Under the pieces are notes generated by a model. The model ran no database searches, was not told where the DNA came from, and worked only from the letters and a program-made list of their open reading frames with translations. A DNA stretch of 64,000 nt from Prorocentrum cordatum. Lineage: Eukaryota > Sar > Dinophyceae > Prorocentrales > Prorocentraceae. The translations under genes were made by a program, and so were the position numbers. The stretch's first letter is position 1. Each line of letters opens with the position of its first letter. The stretch covers positions 1-64,000 of the forward strand of contig CAUYUJ010021161.1 in the NCBI GenBank assembly GCA_963575745.1, given 5' to 3'. This document shows, piece by piece, positions 1 through 10,727 of the stretch.

Positions 1-152
1 TTCTCCTCCTCCTCCTCCTCCTCCTCCTCCTCCTCCTCCTCCTCCTCCGCCCCGCGAGCGAGCCCAAGCGGCAGAGAGAGGCGGCCGAAGAGGGAAGGGG
101 GGGAAGGGAGGGTGGAAGAGGAGGAGGAGGAGGAGGAGGAGGAGGAGGAGGA
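1..152. repeat. CTC / GGA microsatellite blocks
   Basis: Bases 1-48 are almost pure CTC triplets and about 117-152 are GGA triplets, with about 65 bases of GC-rich sequence between them. This is the first of many blocks in which one strand is pure pyrimidine and the other pure purine. Stop-free frames over such blocks are not genes. Confidence 0.9.
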
Positions 153-1563
153 CCTGCAAAAGATCTTCTACCAGCAAAGCGTAAAAGATGTGAGGTGCAG
201 ATGGACGAATGCTGCGCCGTCCGCACCACTATCGACCACGACGAACTAGACTACGAACGACGCAGATTTCTCAGCACCATGACCGACTACAACCACAATG
301 CCACCACGGGATCAGCAATTCTTTCGTCCACCAACTACCTAGCTGACTCACTGCACACCTCAGGTGCATCAGCCCTACACCCACCATGGGCAGCATGCGT
401 TTCCGACAAGCACAGGCGACACCTCACACCTCCAGTCAGCCACCAACAGCCTGACTACGTTGAGCTAGAAAAGCCTTCCCAATACGAATGCGATCTACTC
501 AATGGTCGGGCACAGCACGCGTCAGACCAGACCACTATCAAAGACCAACACCACCGACCCAATACGAGCTCAAAGCGCCTACAATGGACAACCCAAGATG
601 GTCACGTGCACTATACCACCTGTCACCTGCGCCCATTATGGTCCTACACCCCAACAATCGCACCACGCGCGCCGGCAGCAACCCAGCACGCATTCAACCG
701 CAACCATCCAAGGTCATAACCTACCCCCACGGACCACAATTCACACTGAAGCGACCCAAGACCATCACTACAAAAAGAAGCTTCAAATACCCAATCGACC
801 TCCCTCCAGACCACATGCACTGCGGCTTCGTACAACAGCCGCTGGCGACTAGATAAGGCATAGGAAAAAATACTACGACCATCTGGAAAAAGAGCGATAC
901 ACATGCAACGGTCACTCTCGGTTGATACCAACAGAGCAGCTCATTCCCAACCCCATCTTGAAGAACAAAATGGACATACGTGACAAGACAAGGCCACACA
1001 CCAACTACGAATAAACACTAGCTCCACCCGCACAAACACCTACACCACCAACGCAAACAACTGCAACTCGACCACCAAATGACCGAGCAGAGACAAGTCC
1101 ATGGGGATGCATACCCGAACTGATCCACGACGCTACAGACTCCGACGAAAGCATTGACGACGACGACCCGTGGGCCAAGATGAACAGAGCATCAGGCACG
1201 CACGAGTTCAACGTCACTTCCCTTAAACCAAACCAATACCACGACGTGCACTGCCCTGGCGGATGGACAGCATATTGCAATCACGCCAACGACACAGACA
1301 CCGACGGCTACGAGGATGACAGATGGCACTACGAAATCTACTACAACAAGCAATCCAACACGTACGCGTACAGGTCTCCGAATGACGACCTACTCCTACC
1401 TGGCTGGCTCTGGTACCTCCACAAATACAACAATAAGATGTTTGCTCATCAGGATGGTGAACATTATCTACCCCATCCACCGCTCCGACCCGACACAAGA
1501 GCTACACGGAACGTTGTCGGTGTTTCAAAATGGTGTTCCTGCTCCAGCGTTGGCTGCGTTTGA
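153..1563 (+). pseudogene. decayed coding sequence, unrecognised (retroelement-like)
   Basis: I do not recognise the family. The plus strand is A/C-rich and codon-like, unlike the microsatellites around it. One frame is open from the GGA block through 195 to 719. Its first ~120 codons look protein-like, with a basic stretch PAKRKRC followed by a Cys/Asp/Tyr-rich stretch. A second frame runs about 853-1014 and is stopped by TAA at 1012. It resumes at 1015-1563 with a Pro/Thr-rich start, a run of aspartates before DDDDPWAK, and a Trp/Tyr/His/Asn-rich stretch that includes LPGWLWYLHKYNN. Near 1440 the protein-like signal appears to slip into the next frame. Stops at 850 and 1012 plus frame changes suggest a dead gene. 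Alternatives are a real gene with introns, or chance. Confidence is low because no domain is identified. Confidence 0.35.
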
Positions 1564-2277
1564 GGATCGACGCCTTGCTCCCGTCCCCCTTTTCCCATCC
1601 TCGCCTTCAACTGGTCTGGTTGCTCCTCCCGCTCCTCCTACTCCTGCTGCTGCTGCTGCTGCTCCTCTTCCTCCTCTTCCTCTTCCTCCTGCTTATTATC
1701 TTGCTCGTCCGCCACCTCTTACCCCTCCTCGTCCAATGTGTTCAGCTCCCCTCGTCTGGCTGCGTACAACACGATAAGGACCATCCTTTTAAACAATTTT
1801 CAGGTCCGCTAATGACAGCCGTCGGAAAGATCAAAAAAGCGTCAGCGCCATGGGAGGGGATAGGTGGGAGGGTAGGACGTCAGAGATGGCGCAACCGTAC
1901 CTAAATTGCCTTCCCTCATCCAACCCCCACCGACCGGCCCCTCCTGAGCGCAGAGCCCCGTGACGAGCTGCTTGTAATAGATGCCGATGTAGCGGCAGTC
2001 TGTCTTGTCGCTCAGCTCGAGTACGGGCAGGGGCAAGGGTTGCGAGCAGTCCCCCTCCTCCTCCTCCTCCACCCCCTCCTCCTCCTCCTCCCGCTCCTCC
2101 TCCTTATCCTGATCATGCTCCTATTCCTTCTCCTGAACCTCATCCCCATTATCCTCCTTCTGCTCCTACCCCCCCCCCCTCTCACTCCCCCTCAACTCCC
2201 TCCCTCCCTTCCCCCATCCTCCTCCGGCTTCTCCTGCCCCTACTCCTCACACCTCCCTGCTCCTCTTTTTCGTGCTC

Positions 2278-2313
<36 letters not shown>

Positions 2314-2430
2314 CTCTGCCCTCCCAGTGAAAACAAGAGCCCCCAGAATGCATAAGACGAGGGAAGGTGATCCATGGTTGCTGGCACACTTGCACGATGC
2401 GAGAGCGTTTTATATTCCAGGACGATTGCG
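1564..2430. other. no gene seen; CTC/TCC-rich stretches
   Basis: Bases 1620-1710 and 2050-2330 are pyrimidine-rich degenerate CTC/TCC, including repeated CGTCCT near 2280-2315. The remaining ~400 bases are non-repetitive but have no convincing open frame. Confidence 0.7.
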
Positions 2431-3620
2431 GGCGTTACCAGGGGGGGAGTGAGCCAGTAACGTCACTTTTCGCGACGGCGCCGTCTGGGAATGCTTAATA
2501 GTAGCCAGTGTAAGCTCGGATAGCAGATGCATATGGGAATCTGCTACAGTAGAGCGCGCATGCCTGTAGAAATCCGCTACGGCAGGGGGCTTCCCTTCTC
2601 CTTCTCCTCCTGTTCCTCGTCCTCCTCCTCCTCCTTCCCGTCGTCGGCGTCGTCGTAATCGTGGTGGCGTTCCTCATCTCGTCGTCTCGTCCTCGTCTTG
2701 CTCATGAGATCGCAAGGTGCTTCACGCCAGGACAGACAAAGAGAATGGAGTTGCTTCATCCTCCTCCTCCTCCTCCTCCTCCTCCTCGTCTTCCACCTCC
2801 TCCTCCTCCTCTTCCTCCTCCTCCTCCTCGTCCTCCTCCTCCTCCTCGTCCTCCTCCTCGTCCTCCTCCTCCTCCTACTTCTCCTGGGGAGGCGGGCAAG
2901 CGGAGCATGAAGCGACCACAGACGTGCAGACGAAAACACGTCGCCTCGGCCTGGCTGGGGCTGCCTCGTCGCCCTCCTCCTCCTCCTCCTCCTCCTCCTC
3001 CTCCTCCTCCTCCTCCTCCTCCTCCTCGTCTTCCACCTCCTCCTCCTCCTCTTCCTCCTCCTCCTCCTCGTCCTCCTCCTCCTCCTCGTCCTCCTCCTCG
3101 TCCTCCTCCTCCTCCTACTTCTCCTGGGGAGGCGGGCAAGCGGAGCATGAAGCGACCACAGACGTGCAGACGAAAACACGTCGCCTCGGCCTGGCTGGGG
3201 CTGCCTCGTCGCCCTCCTCCTCCTCCTCCTCCTCCTCCTCCTCCTCCTCCGTCTTCTGCCCTTGCGTGGAGCACCCTCCGATGCTATGGAGAAGGCGAGG
3301 GCGACGAAAGGAGGTACGCTACGACGGCGACGACGGCGACGGCGACGACAGGAGGAGGAGGAGGAGGAGGAGGAGAAGGAGGAGGAGAAGGAGGAGGAGG
3401 AGGAGGAGGAGGAGGAACAGGAGGAGGAGGAGGAACAGGAGGAGAAGGAGAAGGGAAGCTGCCCTATCAAATCCCTGTAGGTATGCGCGCTCTGCTGTAG
3501 CAAATCCCTATGCGGAGGTATATGCTATCCGAGCTGTCTTTGGCTACAAGCATTACCAGCCGGCGCTGGCGCGAAACGCGACGTTCCAAGGGGGGCGGGG
3601 GGAGGTGGGCTGGTACCGCC
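2431..3620. mobile_element. foldback-type element with long imperfect inverted repeats
   Basis: The left arm, about 2431-2640, and the right arm, about 3410-3620, are inverted copies of each other. Both contain the outer block GGCGTTACCAG, then AACGTC, TTTCGCG, AATGCTT, TAGCC, AGCTCGGATAGCA, CTACAG, AGAGCGCGCAT and finally GGCTTCCCTTCTCCTTC running into CTC/GGA. Arms are about 190-200 bp with scattered mismatches. The interior is mostly CTC repeats plus a perfect 240-bp tandem duplication. No transposase frame is visible, so it would be non-autonomous. It could alternatively have arisen by an inverted duplication unrelated to transposition. Confidence 0.6.
2761..3240. repeat. perfect tandem duplication, 2 x 240 bp
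   Basis: Bases 2761-3000 and 3001-3240 are identical by eye, block for block. Each unit is ~120 bp of CTC/CGTCCT followed by unique sequence starting TTCTCCTGGGGAGGCGGGCA. Perfect identity implies a very recent duplication, or an assembly artefact in low-complexity DNA. Confidence 0.9.
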
Positions 3621-3700
3621 TTATCTCGAAAAATAGAGGACGCGAAGGGGGGGCACCCTGGAGAGCATGAGGATCGATGGATGGTGTCGACTAGGATCAG

Positions 3701-3851
3701 GTCGGGCATGCCCCCCTACAGGCGGATTTGGGGTGAAAAACTAAAAGTACTCCAAAAATGCCACAAAGATTCAAGAATTGTCAAAAAATCGTCCCCTGTG
3801 TTTTTTTTGAACTATTTTTGAAGATTCCTCCTGTAGAGGGACACGCCCGAC
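3701..3851. mobile_element. MITE-like element, family 1 (TIR GTCGGGC...GCCCGAC)
   Basis: About 151 bp bounded by inverted repeats. The left end is GTCGGGCATGCCCCCCTACA and the right end, reverse-complemented, is GTCGGGCGTGTCCCTCTACA. The interior is A/T-rich with a run of T. A related copy is at 8881-9025 and more diverged ones at 16837-17105, 17643-17790 and 18037-18226. No ORF. The target duplication is unclear; the right flank is TTAA but the left is not. Confidence 0.65.
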
Positions 3852-4574
3852 TTAAGACTAGGAGGTGAGAGCGAGGGGGGTGGGAGGACGATGAGCGAGG
3901 GCGAGGAGAGGCCGGGGGGGAGGGCGGGGGAACGAGAGGGGAAGAAGTAGACGGCCGATTCTGAGGCGCGGGCCCCCCGAAAGGTGCACCTCTTGGACTC
4001 AACATGTTGGCATCCGCTGGCGGGGCCGCCCCCGTCTGACTTCCGCTGGCTCCTGCCGAGGGAGGAACGACAGCTTCTCGATCCGTCGAGAACGAAGCAC
4101 GTCCTGGAGCGCCACGCAGGGAGGACGAGGAGGAAGAGGAGGAAGCGAGGGCGGTTCGGCTGCGAGCAGGCTGCAAGACCGAGCCGCGACAGGCCTTCCG
4201 CAATTCAGGCTTTCGTCTCCCTCCTGCTCCTCCTCCTTCCTCCTGCTCCTCCTCCTTCCTCCTGCTCCTCCTCCTCCTCCTCCTCCCCCGCATTCTTCTC
4301 CTCCTCCTCCTCCTCCTCCTCCTCCTCCTCCTCCTCCCAATTCATCACCGGTCTCCGCCTCCTGCTCCGGCTTCTCCGGCCTCCTCCTGCTCCTGTGCCT
4401 CCTCCATCTTGAAGAGGGACATGGTGTCATGAGTCCTGGTGCGACTGGCTCGGGAGAAATTCCATGATGTCTGGAGTATCTGGCGGACCCCGCAGTCTGG
4501 AAGCCCTGGAAATCGTAGAACGTGTCTTTATCGTGACAACTTGCTCCTCGAAGTATCCTCTGGCACTTGCAACT
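3852..4574. other. no gene seen; CTC block
   Basis: GC-rich non-repetitive sequence with a degenerate CTC block at about 4205-4338. Open frames here are short or poly-Ser/Gly and have no recognisable domain. Confidence 0.65.
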
Positions 4575-4685
4575 GATGATGATGTTCCTCCCCTGCTCCC
4601 CCCGCGTTCATTCTCATCACCACTACCACCATCACAGCAACCACCATCACAATCTTACTACCACCATCATCACCATCATCATCAT

Positions 4686-4717
<32 letters not shown>

Positions 4718-4859
4718 TCATCACCAGCAGCATCATCGTAAGCATCATCATAAGCATCATCATCAGCATCATCACCACCGCCACAACGACCATCACCACC
4801 AGCACAACCACCAGCACCACCACCACCATCATCATAATTGCCATCCTCATCATCATCAG

Positions 4860-4932
<73 letters not shown>

Positions 4933-5935
4933 GCCAGCATCATCATCAACAGCATCACCATCATCATGATCATGGTCAGCATCCTCAACATCAACATCAA
5001 AAGCATCAACTTAATCACAAACATCCTGATCATTGACGCCGTCTTCTTCATCATCTTCGACAGCAGAAGAAGCAGCAACAGTATCATGATCATCACCATC
5101 ACCACCATCACCACCATCATGATCACCATCGTAGTCGTGGTCATCCTCATCCTCATCCTCACCATCACCATCGCCATCCTATCCCTCATTACCATCACTA
5201 ACATCATCAGCAGCATCATCATAATCAGCATCAGCATCGTCATCATCATCTTCATCAGCATCATCACGATCAGCATCATCATCATCATCAGCCTCAGCAT
5301 CATAATCATCAGCATTGAGCATAATCAGCATCATCATCAGCATCATCATTACCATCATCATTACCATCAGTATTACCATCATCGTCATCATCAGCATCAT
5401 CATCATCATCATCTTATTCTTCATCACCATCGACGTCATCCTGATCATTGAAACCATGATGCGCATCAGCATCATCACCACCACCACCTCATCACCGTAG
5501 TCACCACCACCAGCACCACCATCATCTAGCATCATTATCGTGATCATCATCATCACCACCATCATCATCGTCACCACAACCACCGCCACCATCATCATCT
5601 TCATCACCATCATCATCACCGTCACCACAACCATCACCATCATCCTTATCATCATCCTGATCATCAGCCTCATCAGCATCACCACAACCATCATCACCAT
5701 CATCATAATCAGCAGCATCAGCATCAGCATCAGCATCACCATCGTCAACATCAGCATCAGCATCATCATCCGCCTCGTCATCATCATCATCATCATCAGC
5801 ATCATCATCATCATCATCAGCAACAGCAGCAGCTGCAACAGCATCATCATCATCATCATCACCATCATCAGCATCAATATCATCATCATCATCGCCATCA
5901 TCACTACCAGCATCAGCATCATCAACCCTTTAGCG
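4575..5935. repeat. ATC/CAC trinucleotide repeat tract, ~1.35 kb
   Basis: Almost continuous CAT/ATC/CAC triplets with interruptions such as CAG and CGT. The purest run is about 4860-4932. It reads as poly-His, poly-Ile/Ser or poly-Met/Val depending on frame and strand, so the open frames over it are meaningless. It stops sharply at about 5935. Confidence 0.9.
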
Positions 5936-6033
5936 GCAAGCCAAGAGGCAGCGCTCCAAGCCCGAGACGATCTCGGCTGGAAGCAGGCTGCCCCAGCCCC
6001 TCTCCCGCCAGTGCCAGAGCTCTTGCCGACTGA

Positions 6034-6564
6034 TGCGGGGGGGTTGAGCTTGGGGTTGATCCTGGACGGCCGTGGCATTTTGAAGGGCACTCGGCGGTCA
6101 AGTGCGATGACGAAAGGTCCGAGGGGGTACGCATGTACTTCTGCAGAGCCTGTGGGGCGTCGGTTGGCCAAAGGGCCTCCTTTGCTGGAGCCTGCCTGGG
6201 GCCCGAGCACAAGTGGTTAAAGACCCAGAGGAGGTCCCGCCCCCGCAGGTTCCTTCACTCTTCGACACCTCCTCCTCCTCCTAGGCTGTCGTCGTTTCGA
6301 GGCCTCGAGGACGAGAATACAGTCTGGCTGCAGGGGCAGCCGATGGGGCCCAGAGCTGTGCGGTGTTGGGCCCTCGCTTGCGGCGGGGCCTTCGCTGGGG
6401 CTCGCGTCCAAGCTCGGCCCTCTGTTGGGTTCAGGGACCCAGTCAACTTCCACCAGTGCGGGGTGACCGTCCCCGTCCTGGACCTGGCCCAAGTTGCCCG
6501 CCTGCACGGTACTAATTTCGCCCGATTCGGCGGTTGGATGGGCTCGGGTGTGCAGGCAGGCTGA
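6034..6564 (+). pseudogene. fragment with CxxC zinc-finger-like motif
   Basis: Frame 1 is open from just after a TGA at 6031 to 6564. The first ~65 codons look protein-like: GRPWHFEGHSAV, then an Asp/Glu-rich stretch, then YFCRACGASVGQR, then FAGACLGPEHKWL. The arrangement (W-F-G-H, then CxxCGA, then a single C before GP) resembles a zinc-finger module I associate with repeat-encoded dinoflagellate proteins; this is from memory and unverified. After about 6240 the frame becomes low-information Arg/Pro/Gly. No start codon is convincing. Probably a relic of a larger mobile-element ORF. Confidence 0.3.
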
Positions 6565-7547
6565 GCAGGATGCCGAGGCCGACGGACTTTGGCCGCTGGA
6601 GGGCGACTAGGCCCTCTTTGCCGCTGCGGCCGCAGGCGGACTTCCCGCCCATGACCCATTCCCATTCCCATTTCTTCCGTCTACTCCTCCTTCTACTCTT
6701 CCTGCTCCTCCTCCTCCTCCTCCTCAGCCTCCTCCTCCTTCTCCTCCTCCTCCTCCTGCTCCTCCTCCTCCTCACCCCCTATCAGCGGGACTTTCGGAGC
6801 AACAGTGTGAGGGGAAGGGATCCTCGGCGACGGTGCTCCCGATGTGCTCGTCCCAAACCTTCTGGAAATTCGACTGTATGGAGTCCTTGTTGAACGCTAC
6901 GGCCTGCCCGCAGAGCAGGAGGAGGAGGAAGGTTGGAGCATGGGAGGACAGAGGGGGGGGGAAAGGAGGAGGGGGAGGTGGAGGAGGACGTGGGGAACGA
7001 AGAGGTAGAGGAGGTGAATGGAGGGGAACAGGAAGAGGAGATGAAGGAGGAGGAGGAGGAGGAGGAGGAGGCGGAAGAGAGGAGGAGGAGGAGGGAGGAG
7101 GACGAAGAGACACAGGAAGAGGCGGAGGTGGAGGAGGAGCAGGGAGGAGAAGGAGCGAGGAGAGAGAGAGGGAGAGGAGGGAGACGCCACCACGGCGGTG
7201 TGAGCGAGCGCGCAGCTCCTCCCTCGCCCATCCGCAGGTCCGCAGATCGCCAATGGCACCCCGCGGGGGCGAAGCCGCACACCCTCTGAACTGTGGCAGC
7301 AACACCACGAAGCTGAACGCGCACGGCAGGCAGAGGAACAGCGGCGCCATGAGCCCCCACACACGCTGCACCGCACGTGCGTGATGCGCGCTGCCGCCTG
7401 CGCTCTCGGCGCCCGTGGGGGAGGAGGAAGAGGAGGAGGATGATGATGATGAGGAGGAGGAGGAGGAGGAGGAGGAGGAGGAGGAGGAGAAAGAGGAGGA
7501 GGAGAAAGAGGAGGAGGAGGAGGAGGAGGAGGAGGAGGAGGAGCAGG

Positions 7548-7583
<36 letters not shown>

Positions 7584-7814
7584 CGGAGGAGCAGGAGGCG
7601 GAGGAGGAGGCGGAGGAGAGGGAGGACGAGGAGGAGGCGGAGGAGAAGGGGGGGGGCGGTACCGGGAACGTTGCCAAGCAGCAGCACGAGGGGCGACTTC
7701 CGACAACGACGAGCCTGACGTGTGCGTTTCCGCGCGCCTTCCAAAAGGTGTCCGCCGCCGTGCATCGAGTCATGAAGCGGGAGGTCCCCAGGTTCCGTAG
7801 CAGTGCCCTGCATT
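6565..7814. repeat. CTC and GGA microsatellites with GC-rich spacers
   Basis: CTC-rich 6679-6772, then GGA-rich 6917-7165 and 7424-7650, with non-repetitive spacers between. Very long frames cross this region on both strands but consist of poly-Ser/Leu/Pro or poly-Glu/Arg/Gly. No gene is supported. Confidence 0.8.
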
Positions 7815-7990
7815 GGATCCACGCCACAAGAAACCTTCCACAAGAAATCCAACCCTGGGACCCCAGGACGTCCATTGATTTTTGGTGTGGGGACATCAGG
7901 TTTCCCATGGCGGAACCATCGAAACCCAAGAAACCCCGGGCACCCTGGAGGCGAGCAGGGTGTTTCTTGGCATGGGCCCCCACTGCAAAG
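7815..7990. repeat. repeat family C, solitary copy
   Basis: The sequence from ACCTTCCACAAGAAATCCAA through GGACGTCCATTG and AACCCAAGAAACC to GGCACCCTGGAGGC matches a segment at 29745-29920. It also matches the distal half of the ~290-bp units arrayed at 23.2-28.0 kb (shared GGACGTCCA, AAACC, CCTGGAGGCAAGCAGGG). It is a solitary diverged copy outside the array. Confidence 0.6.
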
Positions 7991-8620
7991 GGGCCAGAAG
8001 CCAGGGGTCCCGGGCGGGCGCTCCCTGGCGTCCCTGGGGGATCCTTGCGCGACTTCCCCAGATGCTCTCCACACGGACCGGGGGAGGCCCCCAAGACGCC
8101 CCCAGAAAGCTCCGAGAGGCCCCCCCAAAGGGCTCCGAGGGGCCATTCCACAGGTTGCTGAGATTTTAGCGTTCTCGCCTTTTCGAACCTCTGGCGCTCC
8201 GAGACGGCACAGGAGACCCCTTAACCCCCTAGGAACGCCCCAAGAAAGGCCCCCAAGAGGCCACCCAAAGAGGGCCGCTGGGCGGCCCAGGGAGGAGGGC
8301 GCCGAGACGGCCCAGGAGGCCCCCAGGACGGCCCCAGGAGGGCCCCGAGAGGGGCAACGCGGACTGACATCCCGCGCCCTCCGCCCCAAGAGGCCCCCCC
8401 AAAGACCGCCGGGGCGAGCGCCCAAGAGGCCCCCCCCCCCCCCCCGACTCTCGGGCCCTCAAGAGGCCCAAGCCGGGCCCCCCGAAGGCCCTCCAGAGGC
8501 CCCCGAGGCAACCTACGACCGCCCCAACACCGCGCTCGGGAGGCCGAGGGCCCCGAGGAGATGCCCAAAGGCATCCAAGAGGCCCCCGGCCTACCGTCCC
8601 GGCGCGGTGGCGGCATGGGC
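7991..8620. repeat. degenerate CCAAGAGGCC(C) modular repeat array
   Basis: Many short irregularly spaced units of CCAAGAGGCC or CCCCAAGA, about 10-25 bp apart, in one orientation. The same module recurs at 11331-11880, and in the opposite orientation (GGCCTCTTGGG) at 13785-14430. The GC-rich frames it creates are not convincing genes. Confidence 0.7.
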
Positions 8621-8880
8621 CGGCGGCAGCAGGCCGACGGCAGCCGCGCACCGACACCGACTTGAGCCAGGCCCACCATGGGCCCCGGATCGGCGGACGC
8701 GTCCCTCCTTCCCAAGCCAGGACGGCGCAGGCACCGCTCTTGAGCCCCCACATGGGCTTGGCCACGACCGGCATCGGTGCACAGCCGTCAGTCACTGCCC
8801 CGCCCTTGCGCCCCACTGGTTGCACGGACGTCCGAATTCGGAAAGCAGCTGCTGATCAGTGTGTTTTCCATTAGCCTCAA

Positions 8881-9025
8881 GTCGGGCCTACCCCTCTACA
8901 GATTCACAAATAGTTAAAAATATTATGCGGACGATTATTTTGAGTATTTTTTTTTTACTCTTGGATACGTTTTGAATATTGACGATGTTTAGTCCCCAAT
9001 CCGCCTGTAAAGGGACACGCCCGAC
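8881..9025. mobile_element. MITE-like element, family 1, second copy
   Basis: 145 bp. The left end is GTCGGGCCTACCCCTCTACA; the right end, reverse-complemented, is GTCGGGCGTGTCCCTTTACA. The interior is A/T-rich with a T9 run near 8949. It shares termini with the copy at 3701-3851. No coding capacity. Confidence 0.7.
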
Positions 9026-9723
9026 TGAACATTTGCCACGTAGACGATCAGGTGTATATCAACGATGCCACTCCTCCTGTGCGGCAAGCGGACGAACGGA
9101 CGATCGAGGCACCGTCCCCTCGTCGCGCGAGCCCGGGATCATCTTGTCCATCACCACCGCCTGGGGGATCGATCCTTGGGGACCTCGGCAGGCGGTGGAT
9201 CTGTGGATATACGCCCCCCTCCCCGGGGCCCGAGCATGTAGATCCCAGCCGCCCTTTGGACGTGAGTGGTCTAGGGCGTCTCCTCTTCCAGCCCCCGTCT
9301 CCCCTTTCGGGGAGGGGCGTATCACTGTTACCGACAAGTGTACCCACCTCCCCCGCCCGACCGACAGCCAACCCGGAGCCATGAGGGCACCCAGGCCAAC
9401 ACCCCCGCACCATCCTTCCAAAAACAATCCAACATGCACTTTGCCTGCAAATCTAGAGCATGCGCGGCCGCCCCGCGACCACGATGTGTTGGTTTTGACA
9501 GGGACTGGGGGGGGCGGCATGTGGCTTGCTGCGCCCTGGCCAACACCCCCCTATATCCCTTGCAAGAAAAAAAACATAGATGTACTTTGCACCAAAATCC
9601 GCATCACGCGCGGACGCCACGCGATCACTATGCATGGGCTCTTGGCAGGGACGGCGGGGGGACAACATATCGCCTGCTGTGTGCAGTGCCAACACGCCCA
9701 AACCATCCCTTACACAACACATA
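9026..9723. repeat. non-coding; diverged ~147-bp tandem repeats
   Basis: From about 9392 a unit starting GCCAACACCCCC and containing CTTTGC, CGCGACCAC/CGCGATCAC, GGCAGGGAC or GACAGGGAC and CGCCTGCTG recurs at 9539 and, in part, at 9689. Traces recur at 10150-10330 and 10470-10600. The segment 9160-9220 is related in inverted orientation to 12205-12255 (shared GACCTCGGCAGGCGGTGGAT). No gene seen. Confidence 0.5.
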
Positions 9724-9919
9724 GGGGAACGAAGAATGACATAAACATAAAAACTCGGAGGTCCGCGCGGATTGCCCGGATCGGCGCTGGACCCCCCTTC
9801 CCTGGCGCGCGGAGCGCGCCAAGGGCGGCGCCAGAGGCGCCGCCAGGGGGCCCCAGCGCGGATGCGAGAAATCCGCGCGGACCTCCGAGTTGTTGTGTTT
9901 ATGCCGTTCTTCGTTCCCC
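9724..9919. mobile_element. foldback MITE, family D
   Basis: 196 bp with ~50-bp terminal inverted repeats. The left arm starts GGGGAACGAAGAA and ends CTCGGAGGTCCGCGCGGATT. The right arm, reverse-complemented, is the same except for about five mismatches. The interior holds further palindromes (GGCGCGCGGAGCGCGCC; GGCGCCAGAGGCGCC), so the whole element could fold into a cruciform. Diverged relatives are at 29074-29348 and 51965-52075. Confidence 0.75.
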
Positions 9920-9956
9920 CACCTACACAAAAGAAAATAATACACCTTTTTGGACG

Positions 9957-10160
9957 CCCGACATGGGTACCGAAAAAATGGGTACGATGCCCAACAATAA
10001 ATGTTGTCCCAAACCAACAGCGGCCGCTGTTGGGCAAGCGGCCTTCTGTCTCAAATGTACTGTACACAGGCCGCGGCGGCGCGGACAGCGAGTCCTGTTC
10101 AAAATGAACAGGAACTGCTGTTGAGCATGGTACCCATTCTTTCCGTGCCCATCTCGTACG
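9957..10160. mobile_element. foldback MITE, family E
   Basis: About 204 bp. The outer arms, near 9957-9996 and 10120-10160, are inverted copies with ~80% identity; both contain ATGGGTAC and the complement of CAACAG. Inside lie a perfect 20-bp palindrome, CCAACAGCGGCCGCTGTTGG (10014-10033), and the hairpin CCTGTTC...GAACAGG (about 10093-10112). It starts only ~37 bp after the family D element. Confidence 0.65.
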
Positions 10161-10339
10161 TGCAGAACCTTGCACCAACGTCTGGATAACGCACGGACGC
10201 CCCGCGCTCACATTGCATATAGGTTTTCCGACGAGGCTGGCGGGGGTGCCGGCACACTGACTGCTCCGTGCGGGCCCACCGTCCATCTCAAGAAGGCACG
10301 AAAAAACAACCTCAACTTGCCAGGGACGGCGGGAAGGGG

Positions 10340-10470
10340 GGAGGAGGAGAAGGAGGAGGAGGAGGCGGAGGAGGATGAGGATGAGGATGATGAGGAAGAG
10401 GAAGAGGAGGAGGAGGCGGAGGAGGATGAGGATGAGGATGATGAGGACGAAGAGGAGGAGGACGGGGGGG
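10340..10470. repeat. GGA/GAT microsatellite
   Basis: GGAGGA mixed with GATGAG repeats; an inner segment GGAGGATGAGGATGAGGATG occurs twice, about 60 bp apart. Non-coding. Confidence 0.8.
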
Positions 10471-10622
10471 TCGGCATGCTGCATGCTGTGCGCAAGCGAG
10501 CCATCCCTTTCAAAAAAGAAATGCAGAAGGGTCGCGAGCGCACACCCGCACACAGCAAAGCCGCCGTCACTTTGCATTTGTGTTCGACAGGGGCGGTGGC
10601 GGGGTAGACATATAGGCAAACA

Positions 10623-10727
10623 GGGCTGGACCGAAACGTTGGTTTTCTTTGTGGTTTCGTTTTGTTGTTCGTTTTGCGAAAACAAAACACAGCTGAAGTC
10701 CAGCAAAACAGCGTTCAAGTCCAGCCC
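10623..10727. mobile_element. small TIR element, family F
   Basis: 105 bp with termini GGGCTGGACCGAAACG and, reverse-complemented on the right, GGGCTGGACTTGAACG. The T/A-rich interior includes TTTTGCGAAAACAAAAC. A second copy is at 49993-50135, just outside the right end of the retrotransposon. Confidence 0.6.

Noticed and set aside
4464-6210. Poly-His, poly-Ile/Ser and poly-Met frames
   Set aside because: Direct translation of the ATC/CAC tract; every frame is open, so openness carries no information.
6772-8425. Very long minus-strand frames (459 and 547 codons)
   Set aside because: Products are runs of Ser, Leu, Pro or Arg produced by stop-free CTC/GGA triplets joined to GC-rich spacer. 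No domain.
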